Positions 26,990 through 36,645 of a stretch of 64,000 nucleotides of DNA are shown here, piece by piece. Made by a program: the position numbers and the translations under genes. Under the pieces are notes generated by a model. The model had not been told where the DNA came from and did no database searches. It saw nothing but the letters and a program-made list of their open reading frames with translations. How positions within the stretch are numbered: position 1 is the stretch's first letter; each line of letters starts with the position of its first letter. Source of the DNA: CAWIHK01 sp963835935 (GTDB taxonomy: Bacteria > Bacteroidota > Ignavibacteria > UBA10030 > CAVZMI01); NCBI GenBank assembly GCA_963835935.1, contig CAWIHK010000001.1, forward strand, positions 1,488,001-1,552,000, given 5' to 3'.

Positions 26990-29611
26990 ATGAAGAATAA
27001 CAAAACAAGAAAATCGAAAAATGAGCCCTCAATGGAAGAAATGTTCAACCATTTCATGGAAAATAGTCCGATTTATGTATTCTTCAAAGACGATAAAATC
27101 AGATCCATTAAATTGAGCCGTAATTATGAGAAAATGCTGGGAAAACCTCTAGAGGAATTACTTGGCAAAACTATGGATGAGCTGTTTCCATCCGACCTTG
27201 CAAAAAGCATGGTTGCTGATGACCTAAGAGTGTTGAAGGAAGGAAAGCAGATAACAATTGAGGAAGAATTAAACGGACGTTTCTATACGACCACAAAATT
27301 TCCAATTATTCACAATGGTAAACCTTTATATCTTGCCGGTTATACTATAGATATTACTGAGCATAAGTTGGCAAATGAAGAATTAAAAAGCCGGAATACT
27401 TTGCTCAATGCTTTAATTAATAGCGCAAGTGATATCATTATTTTCTCTTTGGACAAAAATTACTGCTATACCGCTTTTAATGAAAAGCATAGTCGGGAGA
27501 TGAAACATGTATGGAATACTGACATTAAAATTGGAATGAATCTGCTTGAGTGTATGCGGATACCTGAATTACGAACACTTGCAAAACAAAGTATGGATCG
27601 TGCGTTAAAGGGAGAAACCTTTTCGGAAATACAACACCAATTTGATTTGAATATTTATTACGAGTTCATTTGGAGTCCGATTCATCAAAATGAAGAAATT
27701 GTTGGCATCACAGCTTTCGTTAGAGACATCACTGAACACAAGAAGTTGGAAGAGACATTACTTCGCATTAATAAAGCAGTGGAAAGTTCACGTGATGCCA
27801 TTGGAATATCCGCCGCTCCCCATGCCCATTACTTCTATCACAACAAAGCGCTTATTGAAATGTTAGAATATACTGCGGAGGAGCTTCAAGCGGTTGGCGG
27901 AGGTCCTGCAGTTTATGCAAATAAAGATGTTGCTCTTGAGGTATTTAATACAGTTAGGAATGGTGGATCGTGGAGCGGTGAGGTGGAGATGGTATCCAAG
28001 AGCGGTCGTAGGTTTATTGTGTTACTGCGTGCGGATGCTATCAAAGATGAAAATGGTGTGCAGATTGGAATCATAGGAGTGCACACTGATATAACCGAAC
28101 GTAAGAAGGCAGAAGAAAAACTTAAAGAGAGCGAAGAAAGATACCGCGCTCTTATGGAACAGGCTTCAGATGGTATATTTCTTGCAAACAACGACGGACA
28201 ATATATTGATGTGAATACCGCAGGATGTAAATTGACAGGATACACACGCGAAGAAATACTCAAATTGACGCTTCGAGACTTAGCAAAAATTACGCCTGAT
28301 AATCCGTTGCATATGGAAGAACTGCGTGAAGGAAAGGCTCTCCTTCATGAACGCGAAATAATTCGTAAAGATGGAACACTGGTTCCGGTGGAAATAAGTG
28401 CAAAAATGCTTGCGGATGGTTGTCTTTACGGAATATTACGCGACATCAGCGGTCGTAAACAAGCCGAGGCCGAAAGACTTAGGCTGGAACAACAAATTCA
28501 GCAAGATCAGAAACTAGAATCACTCGGAATTCTCGCCGGAGGTATTGCTCACGATTTCAACAACCTGATGGGCGGAATTTTTGGTAATATTGATTTAGCC
28601 CGCTCCGTATCAAAGGAAGTGAAAACTATCCAGTATCTTGAAGCAACACTTAATACAATGAACCGCGCACGAGCACTTACACAGCAATTGCTAACCTTTA
28701 GCAAGGGCGGCGCACCTATCCAAAAAATTACACCTTTAATTTCATTTATTCAGGAAACAGTGCAATTCGCTCTTAGTGGTTCGGATATTTCTTGCAGATT
28801 CGACTTGGCGGAGAACCTCTGGCTGTGTAATATTGATAGGAACCAAATCGGCCAGGTAATTGACAACATTATTATAAATGCGGAACAGGCAATGCCAAAC
28901 GGCGGAACCATTGAAGTAGCTGCTAAAAATATTTCTGTTGGAGAAAAAGAACTTTTGAATCTTACTAAAGGCAATTATGTAAAAGTATCAATTAAAGATT
29001 TTGGAATCGGCATTCCAAAGGATATAATGCCCCGCATTTTCGAACCGTTTTACACAACAAAAACAAAAGGGCACGGACTCGGACTCGCTACTTGTTATTC
29101 AATTATTAATCGTCATGGTGGTGCGATAGAAGTAGAATCTGAACAGGGCAAAGGCAGTACATTTCATTTTTATCTGCCTGCTTCTACAAAATCTGTTGTC
29201 GCGAATACAGACACGGTCATTAAACGCGTGGGCAGCGGTACAATCATTGTTATGGATGACGAGGAAGTATTGCGCGTCACCACCAGGCACATGCTTAAAG
29301 CAATGGGCTACTCTGTAGTATGTAAAAATGATGGAAAAGAAGTATTGGACTTCTTTATTAAAGAAACCGAAGCCAACCGTACATTTGCTGCTATTATTTT
29401 AGATCTTACAATTCCCGGCGGAATGGGGGGGAAAACAGTTATTGCAGAAATTAGAAAATTGGATAAGGAAATACCAGTTTTTGTAGTTAGTGGTTATACC
29501 GATGATCCGATTATGAAAAATCCTATTGAATATGGTTTTACAGCAAGCATTTGTAAACCATTTACAATGGCAGAGCTTTCGGAAATGCTGAACAAGAATA
29601 TGAAGAACTGA
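26990..29611 (+). CDS. Hybrid PAS-domain histidine kinase with C-terminal receiver
   Basis: 873 aa from ATG 26990 (GAGGAA upstream; ATG 26978 is an alternative). There is no membrane segment, so it is cytoplasmic. Four PAS domains with PAC tails are visible (ends YTIDITEHK, VRDITEHK, VHTDITERK, LRDISGRK; roughly 20-130, 135-250, 255-375, 380-500). Then come the phosphoacceptor box GILAGGIAHDFNNLMGG, the N box DNIIINAEQAMPNGG, the G boxes DFGIGIP and GHGLGLATCYSIINRHGG, and a receiver (TIIVMDDEEVLRV, phospho-Asp in IILDLTIPGG, Lys in SICKPF). All key residues are present. The signal and output partner are unknown. Confidence 0.93.
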   Translation: MKNNKTRKSKNEPSMEEMFNHFMENSPIYVFFKDDKIRSIKLSRNYEKMLGKPLEELLGKTMDELFPSDLAKSMVADDLRVLKEGKQITIEEELNGRFYTTTKFPIIHNGKPLYLAGYTIDITEHKLANEELKSRNTLLNALINSASDIIIFSLDKNYCYTAFNEKHSREMKHVWNTDIKIGMNLLECMRIPELRTLAKQSMDRALKGETFSEIQHQFDLNIYYEFIWSPIHQNEEIVGITAFVRDITEHKKLEETLLRINKAVESSRDAIGISAAPHAHYFYHNKALIEMLEYTAEELQAVGGGPAVYANKDVALEVFNTVRNGGSWSGEVEMVSKSGRRFIVLLRADAIKDENGVQIGIIGVHTDITERKKAEEKLKESEERYRALMEQASDGIFLANNDGQYIDVNTAGCKLTGYTREEILKLTLRDLAKITPDNPLHMEELREGKALLHEREIIRKDGTLVPVEISAKMLADGCLYGILRDISGRKQAEAERLRLEQQIQQDQKLESLGILAGGIAHDFNNLMGGIFGNIDLARSVSKEVKTIQYLEATLNTMNRARALTQQLLTFSKGGAPIQKITPLISFIQETVQFALSGSDISCRFDLAENLWLCNIDRNQIGQVIDNIIINAEQAMPNGGTIEVAAKNISVGEKELLNLTKGNYVKVSIKDFGIGIPKDIMPRIFEPFYTTKTKGHGLGLATCYSIINRHGGAIEVESEQGKGSTFHFYLPASTKSVVANTDTVIKRVGSGTIIVMDDEEVLRVTTRHMLKAMGYSVVCKNDGKEVLDFFIKETEANRTFAAIILDLTIPGGMGGKTVIAEIRKLDKEIPVFVVSGYTDDPIMKNPIEYGFTASICKPFTMAELSEMLNKNMKN

Positions 29612-29749
29612 ATTGAACGAAAACAAGTGCAGTTTTCCTATCGGCTGATAGAGTTCAACTCGTCTGATGGCATGCAGAAATAATTTTATTGTCTTTTCAA
29701 ACAAGGAATTTCGAAAGTCATATTCGTATTATTATAGAGAGGAAATTAG

Positions 29750-30057
29750 ATGAAAAATTATTTTTGAACCACTGCAATATTCGTCTTTTTTTCTTCGTTG
29801 CTTCAGGATGTTTTGATAGGCACTTTAACAAGCATTCGGATTATTCCGACAGCGTTATCGGATCGGGATATATTCAGACGTTCGGATTGACATCGGAGAA
29901 TTGTACCATCACAATCTCGGGAACCGGAGAGGCTGAAGTGACAGCCACAAAAAGCCTTAACGCACAAGTGTCCGGAGTTGGATCAATCTTTTACAAGGGA
30001 AATCCTCCGTCTGTGCATAGCACGGTTAGCGGAGTGGGCACAATATCGCCGAAATAA
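29750..30057 (+). pseudogene. Decayed lipoprotein with head GIN domain (copy 1)
   Basis: The original start is probably ATG 29750 (GAGGAAATTAG upstream): MKNYF then TGA, followed in the same frame by the hydrophobic TTAIFVFFSSLL. A shift then leads to the lipobox frame VASGCFD. The C-terminal part reads CTITISGTGEAEVTATKSL, QVSGVGSIFY, TVSGVGTISPK, typical of the beta-helical head GIN (DUF2807) family. Compared with the family, the middle is missing after SVIGSGYIQTF. Nonsense, frameshift and deletion together indicate a dead gene. The 3' end belongs to a 93-bp direct repeat (30039-30131). Confidence 0.7.
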
Positions 30058-30080
30058 AGCGATTCAAAAATGTTCTTCAA

Positions 30081-30123
30081 AAAAAGGAACGGGACAGAGG
30101 GGAGGTCTCGTTCCTTTTTTTTC
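30081..30123 (+). terminator. Intrinsic terminator within direct repeat copy 1
   Basis: AAAGGAACGGGAC pairs with GTCTCGTTCCTTT (one G-U pair) around a 9-base loop and is followed by a run of T's. It closes the copy 1 GIN-domain gene. Confidence 0.85.
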
Positions 30124-30555
30124 TTTCGACTCATCCCGCCGAACAACAGGGGTGGGATTCGCTCAGGGTAAACTTTTTTCATTTACTCATTAGCATCCTA
30201 GATTTATTTTAGATAAATATCTTTTTTTTCTATATTTCCTAAAATTTATTCTCACCAATATTTCGAATGCTCCGAAGGAATTGTACTCCTGAGACATGTG
30301 AAACGGTCGGAGTTTTACTCCACATTATTCAGGCAGACTCAGGGCGCGCATCGTTTAAAGCGGGCTGCGGAGTACACAGCATGCAATATAAAATTTGTTT
30401 TAGAGGATCGACTACGACAGATAGATAGCGAGAATATTTTGAATAAATGGAAACTAGATAATCAGAATTGACAAATCCTTTATACAGTATTGATTGTAAA
30501 ATAATTTGAAATTCTTCCGCAACAAAGAATCTGACAATACGTATCACAAATAAGC

Positions 30556-30657
30556 ATTGTAGTAATAGTTGTTTTTTTATCTCTTGTTGCATCGGAATGT
30601 TTCGACTGACATCACAACAATCATCCAGAATGTTCGGATGACTTTACTGAATCATAG
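30556..30657 (+). pseudogene. N-terminal fragment of a second decayed GIN lipoprotein (copy 2)
   Basis: Reads IVVIVVFLSLVASECFD, then a stop, then HHNNHPECSDDFTES. It aligns with copy 1 (LFFFVASGCFDRHFNKHSDYSDS): same lipobox-like VAS-x-C-F-D and the same His/Asn/Ser-Asp spacing. The rest of this copy seems to continue after the DUF5694-type gene, at 31869. The gap 30132-30555 shows no gene. Confidence 0.5.
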
Positions 30658-30707
30658 CAATATGCTTCAGAAAAAAATTATTTATTAATATTAAAACTGA
30701 TATCATC

Positions 30708-31769
30708 ATGAAAAATCAATCTATCTTAATTTTTGTAATCAGTCTCCTCATTTCCGGACTCGTTAAAGGGCAGAATGTAGTAACTGACAGCCTGGAATTG
30801 GGAAATAGGGAAATTTTTGTTTTAGGAACTTTTCATTTCAGGGAGCATGATTTCGAAAAATACCCTCAGGACATCGACAAGGAAATAAAAAAAGCTATCA
30901 AATATAAACCTGATATTGTTTGTGTTGAATGGATGAATAAATCTGAAGGACTTGATATTTACAATATTGATTATTCTAAAAACATCAATAAATTAATTGA
31001 AAAAATGAAATTGGATACCACAAATGCCCCACATATTATTGATAGCCTTTATCATGGATTAATTAAAAATCCTGATCTTGTACAAAATAGAGCAAAGTTG
31101 GCAAATTATTTATATGTAACAAGAGATTATATTAACGCCTGTTACCAATGGTATTTAATTGAAAATAAAATAAAAGACAGCATAAAATTGAAAACATTAC
31201 TGCCCGAAGATATTAATACCTATCGGCGAAGTTTATATGAAGACCCAGGTAATCAAAAAAGAGAAATAGTAGAAGTGGCTTTCCCGATTGCGAAATCAAT
31301 GGCTCATGAGAGAATATATTCAATTGACTACAGACACGATGAAAAGGAATACGGTCCGCATATCAATAATTTTAGTGAACGTTTTAAAAGCAGTCATGGA
31401 TACGACCCCTTGCAAAAGAAAACAGAACACTTACAAAAAGTGATGTTTGAATGGCTCGAATCGGATCGATTGAATAATAAATCAACCTATTATGAGAAAT
31501 TGAACTCTAAAGAATTCAAAAATCTGCTATTTACTTATTATTTTGATATGTTATTTTCATATAGCTATGATTCCGACTACAGAATATGGCATGAATTGCA
31601 ATTGGAAAAACGAAACTGGAAAATATTCGAATTATTAGTCCAGTCAATACATGAATCGAATGCGCAAAAGACATTTGTTTTAGTCGGAGCAACGCATAAA
31701 ATCTTTCTTGAGAGATATTTAAATGAATTTAATAAATTTAAAGTAACAAATTATGACGAATTGGAATAA
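30708..31769 (+). CDS. Exported DUF5694/TraB-TIKI-like protein
   Basis: 353 aa with a signal peptide (MKNQSILIFVISLLISGLVKG). The N-terminal motif FVLGTFHFREHDFEKY, then IVCVEWMNKSEGLD, and the C-terminal FVLVGATHKIFLERY fit the DUF5694 group, distantly related to TraB/TIKI putative metalloproteases with conserved GTFHF and GxxH. The central part is rich in K, N, Y and E. The gene is clearly more AT-rich than its neighbours and lies between two halves of a decayed GIN lipoprotein gene, suggesting it was inserted by transfer. Enzymatic activity is unproven. Confidence 0.75.
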   Translation: MKNQSILIFVISLLISGLVKGQNVVTDSLELGNREIFVLGTFHFREHDFEKYPQDIDKEIKKAIKYKPDIVCVEWMNKSEGLDIYNIDYSKNINKLIEKMKLDTTNAPHIIDSLYHGLIKNPDLVQNRAKLANYLYVTRDYINACYQWYLIENKIKDSIKLKTLLPEDINTYRRSLYEDPGNQKREIVEVAFPIAKSMAHERIYSIDYRHDEKEYGPHINNFSERFKSSHGYDPLQKKTEHLQKVMFEWLESDRLNNKSTYYEKLNSKEFKNLLFTYYFDMLFSYSYDSDYRIWHELQLEKRNWKIFELLVQSIHESNAQKTFVLVGATHKIFLERYLNEFNKFKVTNYDELE

Positions 31770-31868
31770 GTCGAGTAGGTAAGGGGGAATTTCACACCCA
31801 AACATCTTATTCTGGTAAGAGCAAATTAAAAATATCATTGATAAAGTCATGTTAATCTAAAAACTATT

Positions 31869-32014
31869 CAATCACTCGAAATCTCCGGCACAGGAAATAC
31901 TTCGGCTCAGTCATCGATCTCTTCTGATTATCCATCGTGTGTGATTCAAGGAACCAGAATATTTCAGCGAGCAGCGTTGTGCGAAATTATGTTTGCACAA
32001 TATCACCGAGATAA
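31869..32014 (+). pseudogene. C-terminal fragment of the second decayed GIN lipoprotein (copy 2)
   Basis: Reads QSLEISGTGNTSAQSSI, similar to the SGTG repeats of the GIN domain in copy 1. It ends in the sequence matching the copy 1 stop region (CACAATATC then CCGA-ATAA). It runs into the second 93-bp repeat (31996-32088). The fragment is too degraded to be expressed. Confidence 0.5.
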
Positions 32015-32036
32015 AGTGATTTAAAAATGTTCTTCA

Positions 32037-32078
32037 GAAAAAGGAACGGGACAGAGGGAAGGTCTCGTTCCTTTTTTT
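32037..32078 (+). terminator. Intrinsic terminator within direct repeat copy 2
   Basis: The same stem as at 30081-30123 (AAAGGAACGGGAC / GTCTCGTTCCTTT) followed by seven T's. It lies between the DUF5694-type gene and the second OPT transporter and insulates the latter from upstream transcription. Confidence 0.85.
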
Positions 32079-32149
32079 CCTTTCGACTTTCATACTTTTT
32101 CTCTATATTCATAAAACTAAATTCTCAAAATATTCTGTGAGAAAGAAAT

Positions 32150-34090
32150 ATGCCCTCAAAAGATTTTAAACCTTATGTCCCCGCAGATACAACGTTAAAG
32201 GAACTTTCAATAAAAGCGCTCGTCATCGGAGTTTTGCTTGCCGCTCTTATGGGTGCAGCTAATGCATATATCGGATTGAAAGCAGGAATGACAATTTCAG
32301 CTACGTTCCCTTCGGCAGTGATTGCAATTGCACTCCTGCGTGCATTTAAAGGTTCTATTCTAGAAGAAAATATGGTTCGAACGACGGCATCAGTAGGCGA
32401 AGCATTGGTTGCCGGAGCGATTTTCACTTTGCCGGCATTCATTATTTCTGGAATTTGGAAAGAATTTAATTACTGGGAATGCACAGTGATCATGCTGGTT
32501 GGCGGCGTGCTAGGTGTGTTGTTCGTTGTTTTACTGCGGCGTGTCCTTATCGATGAATCCGATCTTCCGTATCCCGAAAGCATTGCCTGTGCGGAAATAG
32601 TTAAGGCAGGACAGAAAGGTGAGAGCGGAGCTAAATATGTTTTCGGCGCGCTCGGAATTGCGGCGCTGATAGAATTTTTCAAAAACAGCAGAGGATTGAA
32701 AATATTCGGTGAAAATTTTTCAGGATTTATTCCGTTCAAAAATTCCCTTATTTCGATTGGTGGAAAACCTGCAGAGTATGCAGGCGGATTGTTTCTTCAA
32801 TCACCTCTTGCTTCGCCAGCATTGATTTCTGTTGGATACATTATCGGTTTCGAACTCTCTGCAATCACCTGGGCAGGCGGTGTGTTTGCATGGTTCTTCC
32901 TTGTTCCACTCGGTGTTTTTCTGAATGGGAGGTTTTCCCTCTCTGGCGACATCGCCGGAATCTTCAACGATGTTTGGTATACTCAAGTCAGAATGGTTGC
33001 AATCGGCGCCATGCTCGTAGGTGCGGTTCACACATTGTGGGGACTTCGCAAACCGTTGTTCGAAGGCCTCGCACGTGCTTTCCATGATTTACGCAGTCTT
33101 GGAAAATCACAACTTCATCTTTCCCGGCTCCAAAAAGATATTCCATTCGCGTGGATATTAATCAGTATATTCTTCTTGTTGATCCCGATTTCTGCTATTT
33201 ACTTTTACTATACTCAAAATCTCTTAGTTGCAATCATTGTTGCCGTAATAATGACATTAACAGGATTTTTATTCGCCGCTGTCGCCGGATATCTTGTCGG
33301 CGTCATGGGTGGTTCGAATAATCCAATATCAGGATTAACTTTGCCTTCGCTTGTAATTGCAGGATTACTGATGGTGGTATTTGGAATTACAGGCCACGGT
33401 GGAATCGCAGCAACACTTGGCGTGGCGGCAGTTGTGTGTTGTGCGCTCGGTATTGGAGGGAGTATTTTACAAGATTTGAAAGTCGGCCACATACTCGGCG
33501 GGACCCCATGGAAAATGGAGATTGGTGAAATCATCAGCGTCATCATCACATCGTTTGTTCTTGTCGCACCGATGGCAATTTTACACGCAGGCACGCCGGG
33601 TGGAATCGGTGGACCAAATCTTCCTGCTCCCCAAGCCGGACTGATGGCGGCTCTTTCGCAGGGTATCGTCGGTGGAACAATGGCGTGGCCTCTGCTTTTA
33701 TTTGGTGCGGCATTTGCGATCGGACTCATTCTGATTAAGTCACCATCACCAACATTAATCGCCGTCGGTATGTATTTGCCTTTTGAGACAACATCTGCAA
33801 TTTTTATAGGCGGTGTTTTAAAATATATTTTCGATAAAATCAGGACATCGCGAAATTATTCTAAAGATAAAATGGAATCGACAGAGAACAAAGGAATTTT
33901 GCTCGCTTCAGGACTTGTAGCAGGTGAAGCAATCACAGGCGTTCTGCTTGCAGGATTATTTCTATTAAATATTTCTTTGCCGCAAATTTGCGACAGCCCG
34001 ACACTTGGTCTTCTTATTTTTGTGGTGGTGGCAATCCTTCTAATCGCGATTCCGTTACGGCAAAAACAAACATCAATCATAACACAATAA
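32150..34090 (+). CDS. OPT-family oligopeptide transporter (second paralog)
   Basis: 646 aa, polytopic membrane protein. It shares with the 10403-12487 protein the blocks GAANAYIGLKAGMTISATFP, LPYPESIACAEIVKAGQ, SNNPISGLTLPSLVIAGLL, LQDLKVGHILGGTPWKM and PAPQAGLMAALSQGIVGG. It is shorter mainly in the loop after the second third. It lies 6 nt upstream of ddl, so a shared transcript is likely. Peptide uptake beside a D-Ala-D-Ala ligase could reflect muropeptide recycling, but that is only inference. Confidence 0.93.
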   Translation: MPSKDFKPYVPADTTLKELSIKALVIGVLLAALMGAANAYIGLKAGMTISATFPSAVIAIALLRAFKGSILEENMVRTTASVGEALVAGAIFTLPAFIISGIWKEFNYWECTVIMLVGGVLGVLFVVLLRRVLIDESDLPYPESIACAEIVKAGQKGESGAKYVFGALGIAALIEFFKNSRGLKIFGENFSGFIPFKNSLISIGGKPAEYAGGLFLQSPLASPALISVGYIIGFELSAITWAGGVFAWFFLVPLGVFLNGRFSLSGDIAGIFNDVWYTQVRMVAIGAMLVGAVHTLWGLRKPLFEGLARAFHDLRSLGKSQLHLSRLQKDIPFAWILISIFFLLIPISAIYFYYTQNLLVAIIVAVIMTLTGFLFAAVAGYLVGVMGGSNNPISGLTLPSLVIAGLLMVVFGITGHGGIAATLGVAAVVCCALGIGGSILQDLKVGHILGGTPWKMEIGEIISVIITSFVLVAPMAILHAGTPGGIGGPNLPAPQAGLMAALSQGIVGGTMAWPLLLFGAAFAIGLILIKSPSPTLIAVGMYLPFETTSAIFIGGVLKYIFDKIRTSRNYSKDKMESTENKGILLASGLVAGEAITGVLLAGLFLLNISLPQICDSPTLGLLIFVVVAILLIAIPLRQKQTSIITQ

Positions 34091-34096
34091 AAAACT

Positions 34097-35227
34097 ATGA
34101 CAAAAAAAATCACAGTAGCTGTAATATTCGGAGGACGTTCCGGAGAGCACGAGGTCTCGCTCGTCTCTGCAACGTCGATAATAAAAGCTTTGGATCCTGA
34201 AAAATACACTATCATTCCTGTAGGTATCACAAAAGAAGGGAGATGGTTAAGTTCGGGAGAGGTTCTTCAAGCGCTGAAAGAATCTAAACCGCAATTATCA
34301 GATCGTGAAATGTTATTGTTGCCCGACCCGACAAAAAAAAGTCTTGTTGCTCTAAATCCTTCGGACAATATTTCATCAGGAGGTGAGATAGATGTTGTAT
34401 TTCCGATGATCCACGGAACTTATGGCGAAGACGGAACATTGCAAGGGCTTCTTGAGCTTACCGGTCTGCCGTATGTTGGCGCAGGAGTTTTAGCATCTTC
34501 GGTCGGGATGGATAAAGTTGTTCAAAAGCAGTTATTCATTTCTGCGAAAATACCAGTTGCACCATTCCTCTTTTTTCTTCATGAAGAATTTCAGAAATCG
34601 ACAAAAAAAATCGTTAAACTTATTGAAACAAAAATCGGTTATCCTTGTTTTGTGAAGCCGGCGAATTCCGGTTCGAGTGTGGGTATTTCAAAATCTCACA
34701 ACCAGAAGGAATTGATTCATGATATTGAATACGCGTCTCAATACGACCGAAAGATACTGATTGAATACGGCATACGAAATGCCCGCGAAATCGAATGTGC
34801 CGTTCTGGGTAATGACGATGCAAAGGTATCAGTGCCGGGTGAAGTTATTCCTTCAAACGAGTTTTATGACTACGATGCAAAATACGTCGATGGAAAATCG
34901 GAAACTATTATTCCAGCAAAACTGGATAAAAAAATTGAAAAGACGATTCGAGAATATGCCGTCAAAGCATTTAAAGCCATCGATTGTTCCGGCATGGCGC
35001 GAGTCGATTTCTTTGTCACACGAAAGACAAATAAAATTTTCATCAACGAGATCAACACAATTCCCGGTTTCACATCGATCAGCATGTATCCGAAGATGTG
35101 GCAAGCTTCCGGCTTAAGTTATCCCGAATTACTAGATGAATTGATTCAATTGGCAATTGAACGCTGGCAAAAGAAGAATGTGCTTACAACATCTTACAAA
35201 CCAAAAAAAGCGTGGCATAGAGAATAG
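34097..35227 (+). CDS. ddl: D-alanine--D-alanine ligase
   Basis: 376 aa, ATP-grasp ligase joining two D-Ala for peptidoglycan. Motifs: VIFGGRSGEHEVSLVSA at the N-terminus, MIHGTYGEDGTLQGLLEL, FVKPANSGSSVGISKSH (nucleotide grasp), CSGMARVDFFV and FINEINTIPGFTSISMYPKMW (metal-binding N-E-x-N and the D-Ala site). The length is typical. It ends 23 nt before the convergent macro-domain gene, with no clear terminator in between. Confidence 0.96.
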   Translation: MTKKITVAVIFGGRSGEHEVSLVSATSIIKALDPEKYTIIPVGITKEGRWLSSGEVLQALKESKPQLSDREMLLLPDPTKKSLVALNPSDNISSGGEIDVVFPMIHGTYGEDGTLQGLLELTGLPYVGAGVLASSVGMDKVVQKQLFISAKIPVAPFLFFLHEEFQKSTKKIVKLIETKIGYPCFVKPANSGSSVGISKSHNQKELIHDIEYASQYDRKILIEYGIRNAREIECAVLGNDDAKVSVPGEVIPSNEFYDYDAKYVDGKSETIIPAKLDKKIEKTIREYAVKAFKAIDCSGMARVDFFVTRKTNKIFINEINTIPGFTSISMYPKMWQASGLSYPELLDELIQLAIERWQKKNVLTTSYKPKKAWHRE

Positions 35228-35250
35228 AAGGATTTATACGATAAGAAAAA

Positions 35251-35769
35251 TTATTTCTTGACCTCAAACTGTTTATACCAATCGTAATGACTTTGATTGA
35301 AGCAAACGATAATAACTTTTTCGATCGATTTGCTGGTCTTAAGGAAATTCTTGATCTCTTCTAGAGCAATTTTCGAAGCTTGATCGAATGGATAACCATA
35401 CACGCCTGTACTGATGCCGGGAAAAGCGATTGTGCGAACTCCATTTTTCTCAGCCAACGCGAGAGAATTTCTGTAGCAGTTCGAAAGAAGTTCTGCCTCA
35501 TTTGATTTTCCGCCATGCCAAACAGGTCCTACCGTGTGGATGACATATTTCGCAGGAAGTCGATATCCTTTTGTAATTTTCGCTTCACCTGTATGACATC
35601 CGTTAAGCGTCCTGCATTCTTTTAGCAATTCAGGTCCGGCAGCGCGATGGATTGCGCCATCGACACCTCCGCCGCCAAGGAGTGAAGTGTTTGCTGCATT
35701 CACAATTGCATCCACATGCAGTGCAGTAATATCACCCAAAACAACATCAATCTTATCATACACAAACAT
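35251..35769 (-). CDS. Macro-domain protein (O-acetyl-ADP-ribose deacetylase type)
   Basis: 172 aa starting MFVYDKIDVVLGDITALHVD; this ATG (35769) has GGAGA at good spacing. A longer open frame to 35871 adds a non-conserved hydrophobic leader. The macro fold is clear: GDITALHVDAIVNAANTSLLGGGGVDGAIH, CHTGEAKITKGYRLPAKYVIHTVGP, and AFPGISTGVYGYP. These match MacroD/YmdB enzymes that remove ADP-ribose adducts. It stands alone on the minus strand. Confidence 0.93.
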   Translation of the reverse strand: MFVYDKIDVVLGDITALHVDAIVNAANTSLLGGGGVDGAIHRAAGPELLKECRTLNGCHTGEAKITKGYRLPAKYVIHTVGPVWHGGKSNEAELLSNCYRNSLALAEKNGVRTIAFPGISTGVYGYPFDQASKIALEEIKNFLKTSKSIEKVIIVCFNQSHYDWYKQFEVKK

Positions 35770-35942
35770 TGACATTCTCCGATCGAAAAGTGTGTTACGA
35801 ATGAATATGAATAAGTGATTTGAGAAAATCAATAAAAATCGCCATTTTGAAATTATGTGCCGTCGCAACAAATGGTATGAACCTGCGTATCAAAATATAG
35901 ATGCTTGAAGAAACCAAGAGCAAGAGTGAGGGGGGACATATC

Positions 35943-36626
35943 ATGACAAACGAGACGACACAATACAAACGTTTATACAAATCCCGGACAGATAAAATGA
36001 TTGCCGGGGTATGCGGAGGCATCGCGGAGTATTTTAACATCGATTCAACGGTACTCCGACTTGTTTGGGTGCTTATGATTTTCTTTGGCGGAACAGGGAT
36101 TTTGCTTTATATCGCAGCAGCGATTGTTATGCCGCGTAATCCCTCATTAGGTGTGTTCAATGCAGAGGGTACTTTTCAAAAAAGAGTTCCTTCGCTTTCC
36201 GGAGATCGATTTGTTGGTCTGGTTTTGATTGTGGTCGGAGGATTTTTACTAATAGGAAATCTCGGACTCTTCAATATTTTTCACTTATTTCATATCGGAT
36301 GGGGCATTTTCTTTTCAGTTATTTTTATTGGAGTGGGTATCGCTTTGCTTCTTCGTGGTGAACCGAGCCAATTTCAAGGTGCAAATACGACTTGTGAAAG
36401 TTCGACGGCTGCAGAAAAAACACAGCCACATCGATTTGAGCGTTCGATATCTGACCGGAAGTTATTCGGTGTTTGCGGAGGTCTTGCAAAATATTTCAAT
36501 ATAGATTCCACAATTGTAAGGATAATATTTATTCTGCTTACATTACTTTCGTTTGGATTGGGAATCATCGTTTATGTAGCGATAGCAATTGCTTCTCCTG
36601 AAGAAAGTATTTTTACAAAAGTCTAA
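35943..36626 (+). CDS. Membrane protein with two PspC domains
   Basis: 227 aa from ATG 35943 (GAGGGGGG upstream). The N-terminal PspC domain RLYKSRTDKMIAGVCGGIAEYF...LYIAAAIVMP occupies about residues 8-65. A near copy, RSISDRKLFGVCGGLAKYF...VYVAIAIASP, sits at the C-terminus (about 165-222). Two further membrane helices lie between them. PspC domains act in envelope stress responses as membrane sensors. A tandem pair in one chain is less common than a single domain. The next gene is a LiaF-like protein 19 nt downstream, so they form an operon. Confidence 0.85.
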   Translation: MTNETTQYKRLYKSRTDKMIAGVCGGIAEYFNIDSTVLRLVWVLMIFFGGTGILLYIAAAIVMPRNPSLGVFNAEGTFQKRVPSLSGDRFVGLVLIVVGGFLLIGNLGLFNIFHLFHIGWGIFFSVIFIGVGIALLLRGEPSQFQGANTTCESSTAAEKTQPHRFERSISDRKLFGVCGGLAKYFNIDSTIVRIIFILLTLLSFGLGIIVYVAIAIASPEESIFTKV

Positions 36627-36645
36627 GTAGAAAGGTGCTAACGTC

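Noticed and set aside
33214..33729. 171-codon minus-strand frame inside the second OPT transporter
   Set aside because: Antisense shadow of a conserved gene; its proline/isoleucine-rich composition mirrors hydrophobic codons on the other strand.
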